DNA of 64,000 bases from Seonamhaeicola sp. ML3 (GCF_023273855.1 NZ_CP096884.1:2914001-2978000), one strand, 5' to 3'. Positions 17,790 through 26,885 are shown, numbered from the stretch's first letter. Notes: generated by a model from the letters alone, not told the origin. Program-made: numbers and translations.

Positions 17790-19086
17790 TCCGAATCGTT
17801 TTTCGTTTATAAGACCAGAAAAATTTCCTTTTTTTTACGGTTATGTTGTTCTTCTTTTTGGCAGTATTGGTGTTTTAGCGAGTATTCCTGGACAAACTGT
17901 AGGTGTGTCTGTTTTTACCGACCCTGTAAAAGATGCTTTGGGACTTACACGAAATCAGTTCAGCAATGCTTACATGATAGGTACATTTCTAAGTTCGTTC
18001 CTTATTGGTAAAGCCGGAATATGGTTCGATAAATTCGGTGCTCGATATGTGGCATTTTTTGCAGCAGTACTATTAGGTAGTGCTCTTTTGCTTTGTTCTA
18101 TTTCTGTTCAAATTAGTCACGAAATTTCCAATATACTTAATGTGCAAACTTGGTGGGTACCTTTTGTTGTAATAACAGTATTGTTCTTTTTAATACGGTT
18201 TAGCGGACAAGGCGTAATTACTATGTCTTCGCGAAATATGATTATGCTTTGGTTCGATAAGAATAGGGGTAAAGTAAATTCTATTAACAGCATAGGGGTG
18301 TCTTTGGGCTTTTCTATAGCGCCTTTAGTCTTCAATGCATTAATTGAACAAGAGGGTTGGCAGAAAAGTTGGCAGATTTTAGCTGTGTGCCTATTCGTTT
18401 TTAGTTTTCTTGTTTTACAGTTTTATAGAAATAGACCTGAAGATTTTAAAATGGTCCCTGATGGAACCTTGTCAAAAAAGCAAAAGGATATTACAAACAA
18501 TACGGTTATAAAAGATTATACATTAAAAGATGCTAAAAAGACGAGAGCCTTTTGGATTATAGGGCTTATTCTAGCTTTTAACAGCTTTTATATCACCGGA
18601 TTTACATTTCATGTCGTATCAATATTCGATAGTTTTGGCTATGAGAAATCTCAAGCCATTTCTATATTTCTACCAATTTCTATCATTGCTATTTCTGTTT
18701 CTACCTTATGTAATATTTTAAGCGATTACATAAAGCATAAAATTTATATACTCATAATGATTGTAAGCGGTATAATTGCGTCTACAGGACTTTTGTTTTT
18801 GTCAAATACTTTTGGCGTTTACATGTTAATTGGAGGTTTGGGTGTTTTAGGCGGGCTTTTTGCCGTTGTTAATGCGGTGACTTGGCCAAGGTACTATGGC
18901 AGGAAATATCTAGGAGCCATAACCGGTAAGGTTATGAGTTTTCTAGTGATAGCAAGTGCCATAGCACCAACTATATTTAGTTACTGCTTTACCAATATGG
19001 GGTCCTATAGGTTTATCGCTTTTGTGAACATCGGATTTTTATTAGTACTACTTTTAGGGGCTTTCAAGGTTAAAAACCCACAATAA
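17782..19086 (+). CDS. Major facilitator superfamily transporter
   Basis: 434 residues with about twelve membrane helices. The N-terminus (FPFFYGYVVLLFGSIGVLASIPGQTVGVSVF) and the loop between helices 2 and 3 (GKAGIWFDKFGARY, the MFS A motif) resemble monocarboxylate and oxalate/formate-type carriers. A hydrophilic central loop (about 220-250) separates the halves. Substrate not determinable. Translationally linked to the upstream EamA transporter. Confidence 0.87.
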   Translation: MSNPNRFSFIRPEKFPFFYGYVVLLFGSIGVLASIPGQTVGVSVFTDPVKDALGLTRNQFSNAYMIGTFLSSFLIGKAGIWFDKFGARYVAFFAAVLLGSALLLCSISVQISHEISNILNVQTWWVPFVVITVLFFLIRFSGQGVITMSSRNMIMLWFDKNRGKVNSINSIGVSLGFSIAPLVFNALIEQEGWQKSWQILAVCLFVFSFLVLQFYRNRPEDFKMVPDGTLSKKQKDITNNTVIKDYTLKDAKKTRAFWIIGLILAFNSFYITGFTFHVVSIFDSFGYEKSQAISIFLPISIIAISVSTLCNILSDYIKHKIYILIMIVSGIIASTGLLFLSNTFGVYMLIGGLGVLGGLFAVVNAVTWPRYYGRKYLGAITGKVMSFLVIASAIAPTIFSYCFTNMGSYRFIAFVNIGFLLVLLLGAFKVKNPQ

Positions 19087-19302
19087 TCTAGCGTTCAATA
19101 TTTTAAATATGCATAGCTATTAAGATTGGTTTTTTCTAATCTCCTCATTTGTGCATAGAAAATAAGATTTAGTTTTAAGTGTCATTAATCGATGAATTTG
19201 ACAAAAAAAATCGGTTTATCGTTTTATTTAAGAGTTCATAAGGAATTTATGGTTTTAGCTCTTATTTGCTATAGTTTTATTGTGAATTAAATCTTTAGCC
19301 CC

Positions 19303-19926
19303 ATGAAATATTTGATTGCACTTGCTTCTTTAGCACTTATTTTAGCGAACTGTCTTACGATCTCGGCACAAGAAACTGATGTAGTTCTAAAGGATATTCC
19401 AGAAAACTATAAAAAGAGGAGTCCCATTTATGATTTCTCTGAAAAAACCTTGAACAGTGTAGACACGATACCAAGTTTTGCTACTCAAAAAAATAAGCTG
19501 AAAATTACAGGGACCATTTACGAAAGTGATGGCGTTACACCGGCAAAGAACGTACTCTTGTTTATACACCAGACAGACGAAAACGGAGATTTCGAGTTAA
19601 AAAGACATAATAAGAAGCGTTATGTACATCATAGGGGATGGGTAAGAACTAACCAAGATGGTCAATATACCTTATACACATTTGTACCAGGAAGTTCTAT
19701 CTATGGTAAAGAACCAAAACAGATTTTGCCAATTATAAAAGAGCCTAATAAACCAGAATATAAAATTGAAACTTTTTTGTTTGACAACGACCCTTTATTG
19801 ACTGAAAAGTGCAGGGAAGAAGTTGCAAAAACCGATCCGCAACGTATACTTGTACTAGATAAAAAAGAAGGGCTATGGATCGCGAAAAGGGATATTATTC
19901 TAGGAAAAGAAATAGCATCCTATTAA
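19303..19926 (+). CDS. Secreted intradiol-dioxygenase-fold protein lacking iron ligands
   Basis: 207 residues with a signal peptide ending ISAQ. The fold of intradiol ring-cleavage dioxygenases is visible: LKITGTIYESDGVTPAKNVLLFIHQTDENGDF, HHRGWVRTNQDGQYTLYTFVPG, then KEPNKPEY and FDNDPLLT. In active members the iron is held by two Tyr and by a His-x-His pair in PAHIH. Here that stretch is PKQIL (Gln140, Leu142), the GxY tyrosine is Phe97, and the Tyr after PGS reads Ser. The protein therefore probably does not cleave catechols; binding or structural use is inferred. Single gene ended by a strong terminator. Confidence 0.78.
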   Translation: MKYLIALASLALILANCLTISAQETDVVLKDIPENYKKRSPIYDFSEKTLNSVDTIPSFATQKNKLKITGTIYESDGVTPAKNVLLFIHQTDENGDFELKRHNKKRYVHHRGWVRTNQDGQYTLYTFVPGSSIYGKEPKQILPIIKEPNKPEYKIETFLFDNDPLLTEKCREEVAKTDPQRILVLDKKEGLWIAKRDIILGKEIASY

Positions 19927-19961
19927 AAAGAACATACTCTAAAACTAATATAAACTAGCTT

Positions 19962-19998
19962 AAAAGGTCAAGATTTAAATCTTGACCTTTTTTTAATT
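19962..19998 (+). terminator. Intrinsic terminator after the dioxygenase-fold gene
   Basis: AAAAGGTCAAGAT pairs perfectly with ATCTTGACCTTTT (13 bp, loop TTAA), followed by more T. Confidence 0.85.
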
Positions 19999-20094
19999 TC
20001 AAATTTTATTGAGGTTGATTTAACAACTGTTCAATATTACAACATTATTGCATTGAATTATTTTGTAATTTTCTGTGGTGCTAATATGTTAGAA

Positions 20095-20532
20095 ATGAGA
20101 AAGTTTGTTTATGTTTTGTTTTTTGTGGTGTTACCAATGGTTTATACAAATAATATAAGTGCACAGACGAATCCATCCAGCGAAGAACTTCATAAATTCT
20201 TTAATAACGAACAGTTGCTTATTACATATCGTGAGGGTGAAGCTCTATATGGTACCTATTATTTTTTGGAAATCCATTATTGCTCTAGTGGGTATTATGG
20301 CTTATATGGTAGCACTGTGAAACGCACGGTTTTGGGTAATGAGCAAAAAAGTAATTGGCAGGAATACGGCACTTGGAAAATAACATCCCAAAACGGTGTT
20401 AATGGTATATTTTGTGCTTCTACTACTGGAAATCAAATGTTTTACCCAATTTATAAACTTGCAAATGGTAGTATGTATATAAGTGAAGGGGTTAGCATCG
20501 TGAAAAAAGGACGAGCAATCTGTAATAATTAA
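20095..20532 (+). CDS. Small secreted protein of unknown function
   Basis: 145 residues from ATG MRKFVYVLFF; upstream in-frame starts exist (TTG 20053, ATG 20086) but the signal peptide fits the ATG at 20095. The signal peptide ends in ISAQ. The mature part is rich in Tyr and Gly (EIHYCSSGYYGLYGST) with beta-strand-like spacing and three Cys, and ends KKGRAICNN. It looks like a small one-domain beta-sandwich. No family recognised. It ends three bases before the convergent peptidase gene. Confidence 0.6.
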   Translation: MRKFVYVLFFVVLPMVYTNNISAQTNPSSEELHKFFNNEQLLITYREGEALYGTYYFLEIHYCSSGYYGLYGSTVKRTVLGNEQKSNWQEYGTWKITSQNGVNGIFCASTTGNQMFYPIYKLANGSMYISEGVSIVKKGRAICNN

Positions 20533-20535
20533 AGC

Positions 20536-21438
20536 CTATTTTTCTATAACAAGCTTTTGTCCAATTTTAATAACCGTATTATACTTTATGTGATTAAGTT
20601 TACAGATAGCTGCTATACTCACGTTATTTGTTCTGGAAATCCTTGACAAAGTGTCTCCAGGTTTAACCACATAAATAGACTTTTGTTTAATAAGGCTGGC
20701 CAAGGCCTCATCTTCAGTGGTAAGTAGCTCTAGTTTACTTTTACGTTTAGAACTATGAAATATGGCCTGAGTCCATTTTTCGGTAACCCAAAGTTCTTGT
20801 GATCTTATTTTATTGGTCTCACTAAATTCAAATAGGTATTCAGGGTTTATGGCTATGCCTTTATAATTTACACCCAGATGCAAATGACTGCCTCTAGACC
20901 TTCCTGAATTTCCACCTTTACCCAGGTAACTCCCCTTAAAAACAGTGTCGTTTTCTTTAACACCATAACTTGATAAATGTGCATATACGGTTTCTAGTCC
21001 GTTGAAATGTCTTATTACAACAGTTCTCCCATGACCACTAGTATATCTAGCCATTCTAACTATACCGTCCAATATTGCATAAACACTATCACCGGTAATC
21101 AGATCTATATCAATACCTTTATGTGCGCGTCCCCAACGCCAACCAAAGCGTGAAGTTACAACCTTGTCTTTATGTATGGGCGCATGGTAAAGAGAATCCC
21201 TAAATTTTATTTGAAATGGAAATTCGAGAACTGCATTTTTATAAGGGCTGTACACCGTATTGTCCCAATAATCCGCTTTTATATCTGGTTGGGTTGTAAC
21301 TAAAGAATCATCAGGAGTGTACGATGCGATTTGTATATTTTCGAAAGCCTTGGTAAAAACATCAATGTCTTTTAATGGTCTTTGGCCATACACACTTAGG
21401 GTTAAAGCAAGGAGGATACTGGCAATACTGTATTTCAT
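20536..21438 (-). CDS. M23 metallopeptidase with C-terminal LysM domain
   Basis: 300 residues from MKYSIASILLALTLSVYGQ, a signal peptide; an ORF extension upstream is rejected because it would bury this signal. The LytM/M23 domain has the zinc motifs (SRFGWRWGRAHKGIDIDL with His and Asp, and SHLHLGVNY), so it should be an active peptidoglycan endopeptidase. The last 45 residues (YVVKPGDTLSRISRTNNVSIAAICKLNHI) are a LysM peptidoglycan-binding domain. Acts in the periplasm on cell wall turnover or division. Confidence 0.92.
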   Translation of the reverse strand: MKYSIASILLALTLSVYGQRPLKDIDVFTKAFENIQIASYTPDDSLVTTQPDIKADYWDNTVYSPYKNAVLEFPFQIKFRDSLYHAPIHKDKVVTSRFGWRWGRAHKGIDIDLITGDSVYAILDGIVRMARYTSGHGRTVVIRHFNGLETVYAHLSSYGVKENDTVFKGSYLGKGGNSGRSRGSHLHLGVNYKGIAINPEYLFEFSETNKIRSQELWVTEKWTQAIFHSSKRKSKLELLTTEDEALASLIKQKSIYVVKPGDTLSRISRTNNVSIAAICKLNHIKYNTVIKIGQKLVIEK

Positions 21439-21573
21439 TCTAAAAAAACTTGGTTGGTCATTTTTCAGATTTAGCGAATTTAAGTAATAATAACGCCCGT
21501 TTTTAAACTCTATTGTATGAGTTATTAACAAGAAAAGTGAGTGTGCCCAGTACCATTAAATTTAGAAAATGGC

Positions 21574-22437
21574 TTATATTTTTTTTATGAATTTTTTTAA
21601 AAGCCCACCCTTAATGCGGTTCACGTCGAATTCCATCACAAATGCATTGGGGTCAATACTATCTATTAGTTTATTGACTTTGCTTAATTCAAACCTGTTT
21701 ATAACCGTATGAATGACCTCGAAGTCTTCTATTTTTCCACGGTTACCAAAACCGTTTACACCTTTGTAAATAGTCATTCCTGCTCCAAGCTTTTCAACAA
21801 TCTCTTTTTTAATTTCGGTTTGTTTTGTTGAAACAATCATGATTCCAATAAAATCTTCAAAACCTTCGATAATCAAATCGGTAATTTTAGCGGTAACCAA
21901 AAATGTTAGGATAGAGTACATGGCAATTTCAAGAGATACAATTATGGCGGTTATCGAGAATAAGATGAAGTTGAATATTAAAACAATCTTGCCAATGGTA
22001 ATTCCAAATTTGTTATTAATGTAAATTGCCAGTATTTCAGTACCGTCAAGCACAGCACCGTTTTTTACTGTTATTCCTATCCCTAACCCTAAAAACAATC
22101 CGCCAAAAATGGCGATAAGTAGCTTGTCTTCTGTTATAGTGCTAAAAGTTTCTAACTGAATCATTATTGCCAGACCTGTTATTGCAATAATTGATTTGAA
22201 CACCATAGTCCTGGATATTGAAAAGTAGGCTAACAATAAAAACGGAATACTGAGCGCAATCAGCACCAAAGAGGTATTTAGGTGTAATGTTGAGTTGATT
22301 AAAATGGCTATTCCAGTAACACCTCCATCCAAAAATCCATTGGGCAAAAGAAATGCTTTAAGACCAATACTAGCCAAGATGACACCAATAGCTATTTGAA
22401 CATATTCTGATATTGTAGAAACTGTAGTTTTTTTCAT
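21574..22437 (-). CDS. YitT-family membrane protein
   Basis: 287 residues: about six membrane helices (residues 10-200) with the family marker FLLPNGFLDGGVTGIAILI and LGIGITVKNGAVLDGTEILA, followed by a cytosolic DUF2179 domain (about 215-287, FGNRGKIEDFEVIHTVINRFELSKV). Function of the family is not known; a transporter role is usually assumed. Single gene, separated by a terminator from the gene upstream. Confidence 0.88.
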   Translation of the reverse strand: MKKTTVSTISEYVQIAIGVILASIGLKAFLLPNGFLDGGVTGIAILINSTLHLNTSLVLIALSIPFLLLAYFSISRTMVFKSIIAITGLAIMIQLETFSTITEDKLLIAIFGGLFLGLGIGITVKNGAVLDGTEILAIYINNKFGITIGKIVLIFNFILFSITAIIVSLEIAMYSILTFLVTAKITDLIIEGFEDFIGIMIVSTKQTEIKKEIVEKLGAGMTIYKGVNGFGNRGKIEDFEVIHTVINRFELSKVNKLIDSIDPNAFVMEFDVNRIKGGLLKKFIKKI

Positions 22438-22469
22438 GAGAATCGAGGTTTTCTGGTTATTAAAATAGA

Positions 22470-22499
22470 GAAGGTCCTCATTTTTATCTGAAGACCTTC
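22470..22499 (-). terminator. Terminator after the DUF3298-like gene
   Basis: On the minus strand GAAGGTCTTCA pairs with TGAGGACCTTC (11 bp with one G-U, 8-base loop), followed by TCTATTTTAA. Confidence 0.7.
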
Positions 22500-22511
22500 C
22501 GTTAGTGTGTT

Positions 22512-23315
22512 TTAGGTTTTTGCCTTACTGAATTCTAGAAGTTCTTGCCTTGAGATTTCGATAAAATAGTTACCCGAATAGACGGGGCACATCGTGCAAT
22601 CATCGAAATAGAACTTTACCGTTTCACTATCCAAAACGAAATTATCTTTAAATTTAATAAAGATTTCAGGAGTAATGAGCCAACATTCCTCGTATTTTTC
22701 ATCAAGACTTACTTTAGTTTCCAGAGTATTATTTATTAGGTTTAAAACCTGTAATTCAGAATTCGGTTTAAATATTGAGTCAAATGAAATAAAATTACCC
22801 GTGTTTACATCAAAATTCAAGGTTTTGAATAGGTATGAAAACTGGGTTTCATCTTCATATTGATTGGATTTGTAAAGAAGGACGCTCAAGATGTCATTAT
22901 CAAAAGCGTATATTTTATAATCCACAAGTCTTTTTAATCGTTCCGAATGGTTATAACCAATATCACAGCTCGATTTGTCTCCATTTAAAAGATCTTTAAT
23001 AGAGTTATCAAGATTTAAATACGTATTTGTGATATAGTCATTAAATGCATGATAGCTTGTGTTTTTGGAAGTATCTAAAAACGGGTACCTGTAGAACAAA
23101 GTATAGCTGTCCTGTTCTTTGTGGAACAGTTTGGTTTTTACAAGATCATTAAAATCGTTGCTAGCGGATTCAATATTCTTGTCTACAATATTTTGTTCTA
23201 CATCAACGGCATTTTTTCCTGAAGTTGAAGCAGATTGTCCGGTTCCAAAAGCAGTAAGAGAAACAACCAATAGGATGCCAGCCAAAACAAATAAATACGT
23301 TCTTTTCTTTTTCAT
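22512..23315 (-). CDS. Secreted protein with DUF3298 (RsiV-like) domain
   Basis: 267 residues from MKKKRTYLFVLAGILL; a 28-residue upstream extension is rejected as it precedes the signal peptide. The C-terminal part (about 160-260: FKTLNFDVNTGNFISFDSIF, EIFIKFKDNFVLDSETVKFYFDD, YSGNYFIEISRQELLEF) follows the DUF3298 pattern seen in RsiV, an anti-sigma factor that binds lysozyme, and in many Bacteroidetes lipoproteins. The N-terminal part would be the DUF4163-like region. Periplasmic; function inferred only as cell envelope binding. Confidence 0.72.
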   Translation of the reverse strand: MKKKRTYLFVLAGILLVVSLTAFGTGQSASTSGKNAVDVEQNIVDKNIESASNDFNDLVKTKLFHKEQDSYTLFYRYPFLDTSKNTSYHAFNDYITNTYLNLDNSIKDLLNGDKSSCDIGYNHSERLKRLVDYKIYAFDNDILSVLLYKSNQYEDETQFSYLFKTLNFDVNTGNFISFDSIFKPNSELQVLNLINNTLETKVSLDEKYEECWLITPEIFIKFKDNFVLDSETVKFYFDDCTMCPVYSGNYFIEISRQELLEFSKAKT

Positions 23316-23578
23316 AATGTGATAATTTGAAATTATGTTTTGAGCAAAATTCTGAATTAATTTCCATATATTTTTATTTATTATTTTAATGGAAAGCATA
23401 AGTATTGTTAATGTTATTAGGTATCATGTTTCATAGGGTGTAAAGTTTTAAGTAGGTAAATCCTTTTGCAATAAAAAACATGTATTTAAATAAATTATTG
23501 TTATGATAATTATAAAATATATAAATAAAAACTAATGAATTTGTTTTATTAATTTTATAAAATAAAAAAGAATTGATT

Positions 23579-23788
23579 ATGGAATTAGTACAACGCGCAA
23601 TGGAATATAACCAAAGAAGTATGACCAACATGACTACCAGCGACCGCATTTTGGCTTCTCGAGAAGGACGGACTTTGGTTTTAAAAATTAATGAAATATA
23701 TAAGAGGACCAAAGAGCCTTATTTAATGAAGCTCATGAAAAACATCACTCTTAAAAAACGCAAAATAGAAAAGCGACTTAATTATTAG
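23579..23788 (+). CDS. Small basic helical protein, unknown
   Basis: 69 residues from the ATG MELVQRAMEYNQ. The protein is basic and almost wholly helical in composition, ending ITLKKRKIEKRLNY, which suggests nucleic acid or ribosome contact. It is the first of three closely packed small genes (gaps of 24 bases, then a 10-base overlap). I do not recognise a family. Confidence 0.5.
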   Translation: MELVQRAMEYNQRSMTNMTTSDRILASREGRTLVLKINEIYKRTKEPYLMKLMKNITLKKRKIEKRLNY

Positions 23789-23812
23789 CAGTAGGTTTTA
23801 AATTCTAAAGAG

Positions 23813-24109
23813 ATGGAAACAATATTTAATAACAGTAAGGCAAAACGAAAATCCTACTTGAGGCGATATGCCCATTACAAATTGCGTAGACTTTTAAGGC
23901 ATTACCCTTGTGATTTCAAGGCTTCGGTAACATTTTCCAAAGAGAAAAAGAACAAAAATATTTGTGGAATAAACCTTAGTCTACCAGGTACTAATATTTA
24001 TGCTGCACACAGCGAAACAAATATCAGGAAAGCGATTAACAACGTTATTAAAGATTTAGAAATAATGTTAGAGCATAGGAAAACAACACTATTACACAAA
24101 TGCATTTAA
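23813..24109 (+). CDS. Small protein resembling the ribosome hibernation factor fold (HPF/RaiA-like)
   Basis: 98 residues. After a basic start (AKRKSYLRRYAHYKLRRLLRHYP) comes KASVTFSKEKKNKNICGINLSLPGTNIYAAHSETNIRKAINNVIKDLEIMLEHRK. This follows the HPF pattern: a beta strand with the LPG turn, then a helix of the 'AI..v...L..QL.k.k' kind. Full-length HPF has about 100-180 residues, so this is a short or divergent member. Possible ribosome or RNA binding (inference). Overlaps the next small gene by ten bases. Confidence 0.6.
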   Translation: METIFNNSKAKRKSYLRRYAHYKLRRLLRHYPCDFKASVTFSKEKKNKNICGINLSLPGTNIYAAHSETNIRKAINNVIKDLEIMLEHRKTTLLHKCI

Positions 24110-24270
24110 AAATGTTAAAGCCAGAATATTTAATAAAAACCAATAAAGAATACTACCAATGGGTTACCAAAGGAGATACCTTTTTTAAATTTTCGTTGTT
24201 CTCTTTTAGTAATGCTATGCTGTGGAGGCACTTAAATAGGTTGGGCATTAAAGAAAGTAAGAACCACTAG
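24100..24270 (+). CDS. Very small protein (56 aa), unknown
   Basis: An ATG to TAG frame of 56 residues (MHLKMLKPEYLIKTNKEYYQ ... NHLNRLGI-like end WRHLNRLGIKESKNH). It overlaps the stop of the HPF-like gene by ten bases, a common sign of coupled translation, and shares its strand. The composition (Lys, Tyr, Trp, a K-E-Y-Y-Q-W segment) looks protein-like. No family recognised; below the usual size cut-off, hence easily missed. Confidence 0.5.
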   Translation: MHLKMLKPEYLIKTNKEYYQWVTKGDTFFKFSLFSFSNAMLWRHLNRLGIKESKNH

Positions 24271-24377
24271 TGTGTTTTAACCTATAATTTAATCTTATAT
24301 GTATTATTATTTATATAAATAAAAACATATATGTATTCTTCCATAATTTTACTTAAAAATTAAATAAAAAAAATGCT

Positions 24378-25157
24378 ATGAAAAAGAAAATTTTAATGTT
24401 AATCCTACTGCCTTCGCTTCTACTAAGCTGTGCAGTAATTAGGCCCGGCGAAGCCGGTATTAAACAAACCTTGGGTAAATTCTCTAACCAAGTGGTTACA
24501 GAGGGTACAGTGTTCTATAACCCCTTAACAAGTAAAGTGATTAAAGAGTCTACCCAAACCAATAACATCAAGCTCATTTTGAATTTACCAAGTAAAGAGG
24601 GGCTCAGTGTTAAATCGGAAATTTCAATTCTCTACAGGTTAGAACAGGAAAAAATCCCTTCAGTATTAGAAAACTTGGGGCGTGATTATGAGTCTATAAT
24701 TACGAGTGTGTTCCGTTCGGCATCTTCAGATGTTTGTGCACAGTTTTTTGCAAAAGATATGCATTCTGGTATGCGAGCTAAAATAGAAGAAGAGATCAAG
24801 GCGAAGATGAAAGTTAACCTTGAAAAGCAAGCCGATGGTATTGAGTTAATAGCCGTGCTTATGAAAAGCATTCAATTACCCAATGGTTTGGCGTTTTCTA
24901 TAGAGCGTAAATTACAGGCCGAGCAAGATGCCATGCGTATGGAATTTGTGATACAGCAGGAAAAGCTAGAGGCCGATAGAAAGATAATTAATGCCAAGGG
25001 CGAAAGAGATGCACAAAAAATACTCTCTGAAGGTCTTACTCAAGAAATTATTAAAATAAGGAGTATCGAGGCGTTTAATAAACTTTCAGAATCTAATAAT
25101 AGTAAAGTGATTATCACCGATGGAAAAACACCTTTTCTAATAGAAACAGATGAATAA
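24378..25157 (+). CDS. SPFH/prohibitin-domain lipoprotein
   Basis: 259 residues. A signal peptide with lipobox LLLSC (Cys18) anchors it; no membrane helix otherwise. The SPFH domain (about 25-190: GEAGIKQTLGKFSNQVVTEGTVFYNPLTSKV, then IITSVFRSASSDVCAQF) is followed by a long helix (about 190-235, KLQAEQDAMRMEFVIQQEKLEADRKIINAKGERDAQ). Prohibitin-like proteins form membrane rings that scaffold proteases and lipids. A second SPFH protein with a membrane helix is encoded at 50 kb. Ends before a strong terminator. Confidence 0.87.
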   Translation: MKKKILMLILLPSLLLSCAVIRPGEAGIKQTLGKFSNQVVTEGTVFYNPLTSKVIKESTQTNNIKLILNLPSKEGLSVKSEISILYRLEQEKIPSVLENLGRDYESIITSVFRSASSDVCAQFFAKDMHSGMRAKIEEEIKAKMKVNLEKQADGIELIAVLMKSIQLPNGLAFSIERKLQAEQDAMRMEFVIQQEKLEADRKIINAKGERDAQKILSEGLTQEIIKIRSIEAFNKLSESNNSKVIITDGKTPFLIETDE

Positions 25158-25244
25158 GTTTTAGACTATACATCGAAACATAAGTAGTGGATTGAAAATT
25201 GATGTTATTCAATTACATGTCGCAACATAAAATTTCACTTAGAT

Positions 25245-25278
25245 AAAACGAGGACCTAACAGCATCCTCGTTTTTGTT
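25245..25278 (+). terminator. Intrinsic terminator after the SPFH lipoprotein gene
   Basis: AAAACGAGGA pairs with TCCTCGTTTT (10 bp, 10-base loop) and is followed by TTG and a T-rich stretch. Confidence 0.75.
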
Positions 25279-25387
25279 TGTAGTTATCTGTTCTCCTTCA
25301 CGTGCCACTTTTTCGTATATGACGAATATCATGAAATAAAACATGGTTGCTTTTTAATTTTAAATCATTAAAAAGTAAAATGTTATC

Positions 25388-26539
25388 ATGAAAAATCCAA
25401 TCCAACTATTCACCAGAAATTTTTATTATAAACTCGTCGTTCTAGTCTTTTTATCCGTTGCCTTCAGTTGTAAAGACAGTGATACAAAAGCGAACACTAG
25501 TAGCTCAGAATCCGATGATATTGCAGCATTTAAGACGGTCCTATGGAATGTTAAGGCCATTCAACCCAATGGTAAGACTTTAGATGTTAAAGTTTTTGAT
25601 AATGCTGGTAACCCTATAAAGGTAAAAGCCATCCAAAATTCGGAACAGGATAATTTGTTAGATGTAAAAGCTATGGACAAAGACGGTGAGTTGCCTATTA
25701 AGATTTTGGTAAGCAAAAGTCAATTCGCACCAGTTGTTGCCATTAACCCAAAGGGAAGCGCCTATAAAGTCAAGGCCGTAATCCCAGGAGGTGACCAGCT
25801 AGATGTTATTGGTGTTGCCAGATATGGTAATGTGGTTATTATGAAAGCCGTAACAAAAAAAGGTAAATTCTACCCGGTTAAAGCCATTTCACCTGATGGA
25901 AAACTTAATGATATTAAAGGTGTGAAAATCAATTTTCAAGATCGCGAAATGGGTCTAAAAGGACATAATATCTATGCCCATGTTAAGGCAATGCATGCCG
26001 CAGTAAACGAAGATAGTTTTGTAATGCCAAAAGCTAACAACCCAAGAGGGGAGTATACTACCGATTTTAAACGTATTATCTGGAACATTAAAGCAGTTGA
26101 CCCAGATGGTGAAAATCTAGACATCAAGGCTTTTGATGCCGATGGCGAAGCATTTGATGTTAAAGCTATTCAAGATTCAGAACAACATAGTTTTATGAAT
26201 ATTAAGGCTCTGGCTAGCGGTGTAGAACTATCAGTTAAAATTATTGATAGCGATGAAGGTTATGCTCCCGTGAAAGCCTTTGGTACAGACGGCACTATTT
26301 ATGACATTAAAGCCATAACAGCAGACAATAAAAAGCTAGATATTATGGGCGTGAGCCGTTATGGTAATATAGTAGATGTAAAAGCTGTAACCGAAAACGG
26401 CGAGTTTTATCCTGTAAAAGCCTTTTCACCCGATGGTAAATTGAATGCCGTAAAAGGAATCAAAATATTTGAACGAAAGATAGAGATGCGTTCTCAAGGC
26501 AATCCTGTTTATGCGCATTTAAAGGCTATTGCACAGTAG
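25388..26539 (+). CDS. Lipoprotein built of two tandem VKA-repeat domains
   Basis: 383 residues; signal peptide with lipobox (AFSC, Cys28) and a Ser/Asp linker. The rest consists of two homologous halves of about 150 residues (51-201 and 230-381), each starting WN-V/I-KA and ending AHVKAM or AHLKAI. Inside each half the unit 'h-x-V/I-K-A-x-x-x-D/N-G' recurs every 15-22 residues (for example DIKAFDADGEAFDVKA). This is a beta-solenoid or beta-propeller-like pattern on the cell surface or in the periplasm. I recognise no known family. Single gene flanked by terminators. Confidence 0.75.
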   Translation: MKNPIQLFTRNFYYKLVVLVFLSVAFSCKDSDTKANTSSSESDDIAAFKTVLWNVKAIQPNGKTLDVKVFDNAGNPIKVKAIQNSEQDNLLDVKAMDKDGELPIKILVSKSQFAPVVAINPKGSAYKVKAVIPGGDQLDVIGVARYGNVVIMKAVTKKGKFYPVKAISPDGKLNDIKGVKINFQDREMGLKGHNIYAHVKAMHAAVNEDSFVMPKANNPRGEYTTDFKRIIWNIKAVDPDGENLDIKAFDADGEAFDVKAIQDSEQHSFMNIKALASGVELSVKIIDSDEGYAPVKAFGTDGTIYDIKAITADNKKLDIMGVSRYGNIVDVKAVTENGEFYPVKAFSPDGKLNAVKGIKIFERKIEMRSQGNPVYAHLKAIAQ

Positions 26540-26563
26540 TTAATAGTAGTCATAATATATTTT

Positions 26564-26585
26564 AAAGCGCGTTTTAACGCGCTTT
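26564..26585 (+). terminator. Terminator after the VKA-repeat lipoprotein gene
   Basis: AAAGCGCGTT pairs perfectly with AACGCGCTTT (10 bp) across a 2-base TT centre, followed by ATTTATTATT. Confidence 0.7.
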
Positions 26586-26885
26586 ATTTATTATTGGCAA
26601 CGTACATTTTAACTATTGCACTAATTTAAAATGAGTTTCAGGATATTTATACAGTAATTTCTTTTAACATAATTGTTAACGATATAAATCTAAAAGGTAT
26701 TTTATCTACAATTATGTGTAAATAGCCGTTGCTGCGGTTATACAGAAATCACTTTATTTGTTCTATAATTTATATTATGTTAAATAGATAAACTATAAAG
26801 TCGCTACTAAAAATAAGTTAAATCCCCCATTTTACTTTTTTACATAAAAGAAAGCATTTATTTTAGCATGCCTTAACAATTGCTA
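26586..26885. other. AT-rich intergenic region, nothing recognised
   Basis: About 300 bases between a terminator and the VTT-like membrane gene. I see no protein-like frame, tRNA or clear TAnnTTTG box. Confidence 0.5.

Noticed and set aside
23431-23712. Minus-strand frame overlapping the first tiny gene
   Set aside because: Hydrophobic and low-complexity reverse of the gene; the plus strand frame has continuous neighbours.
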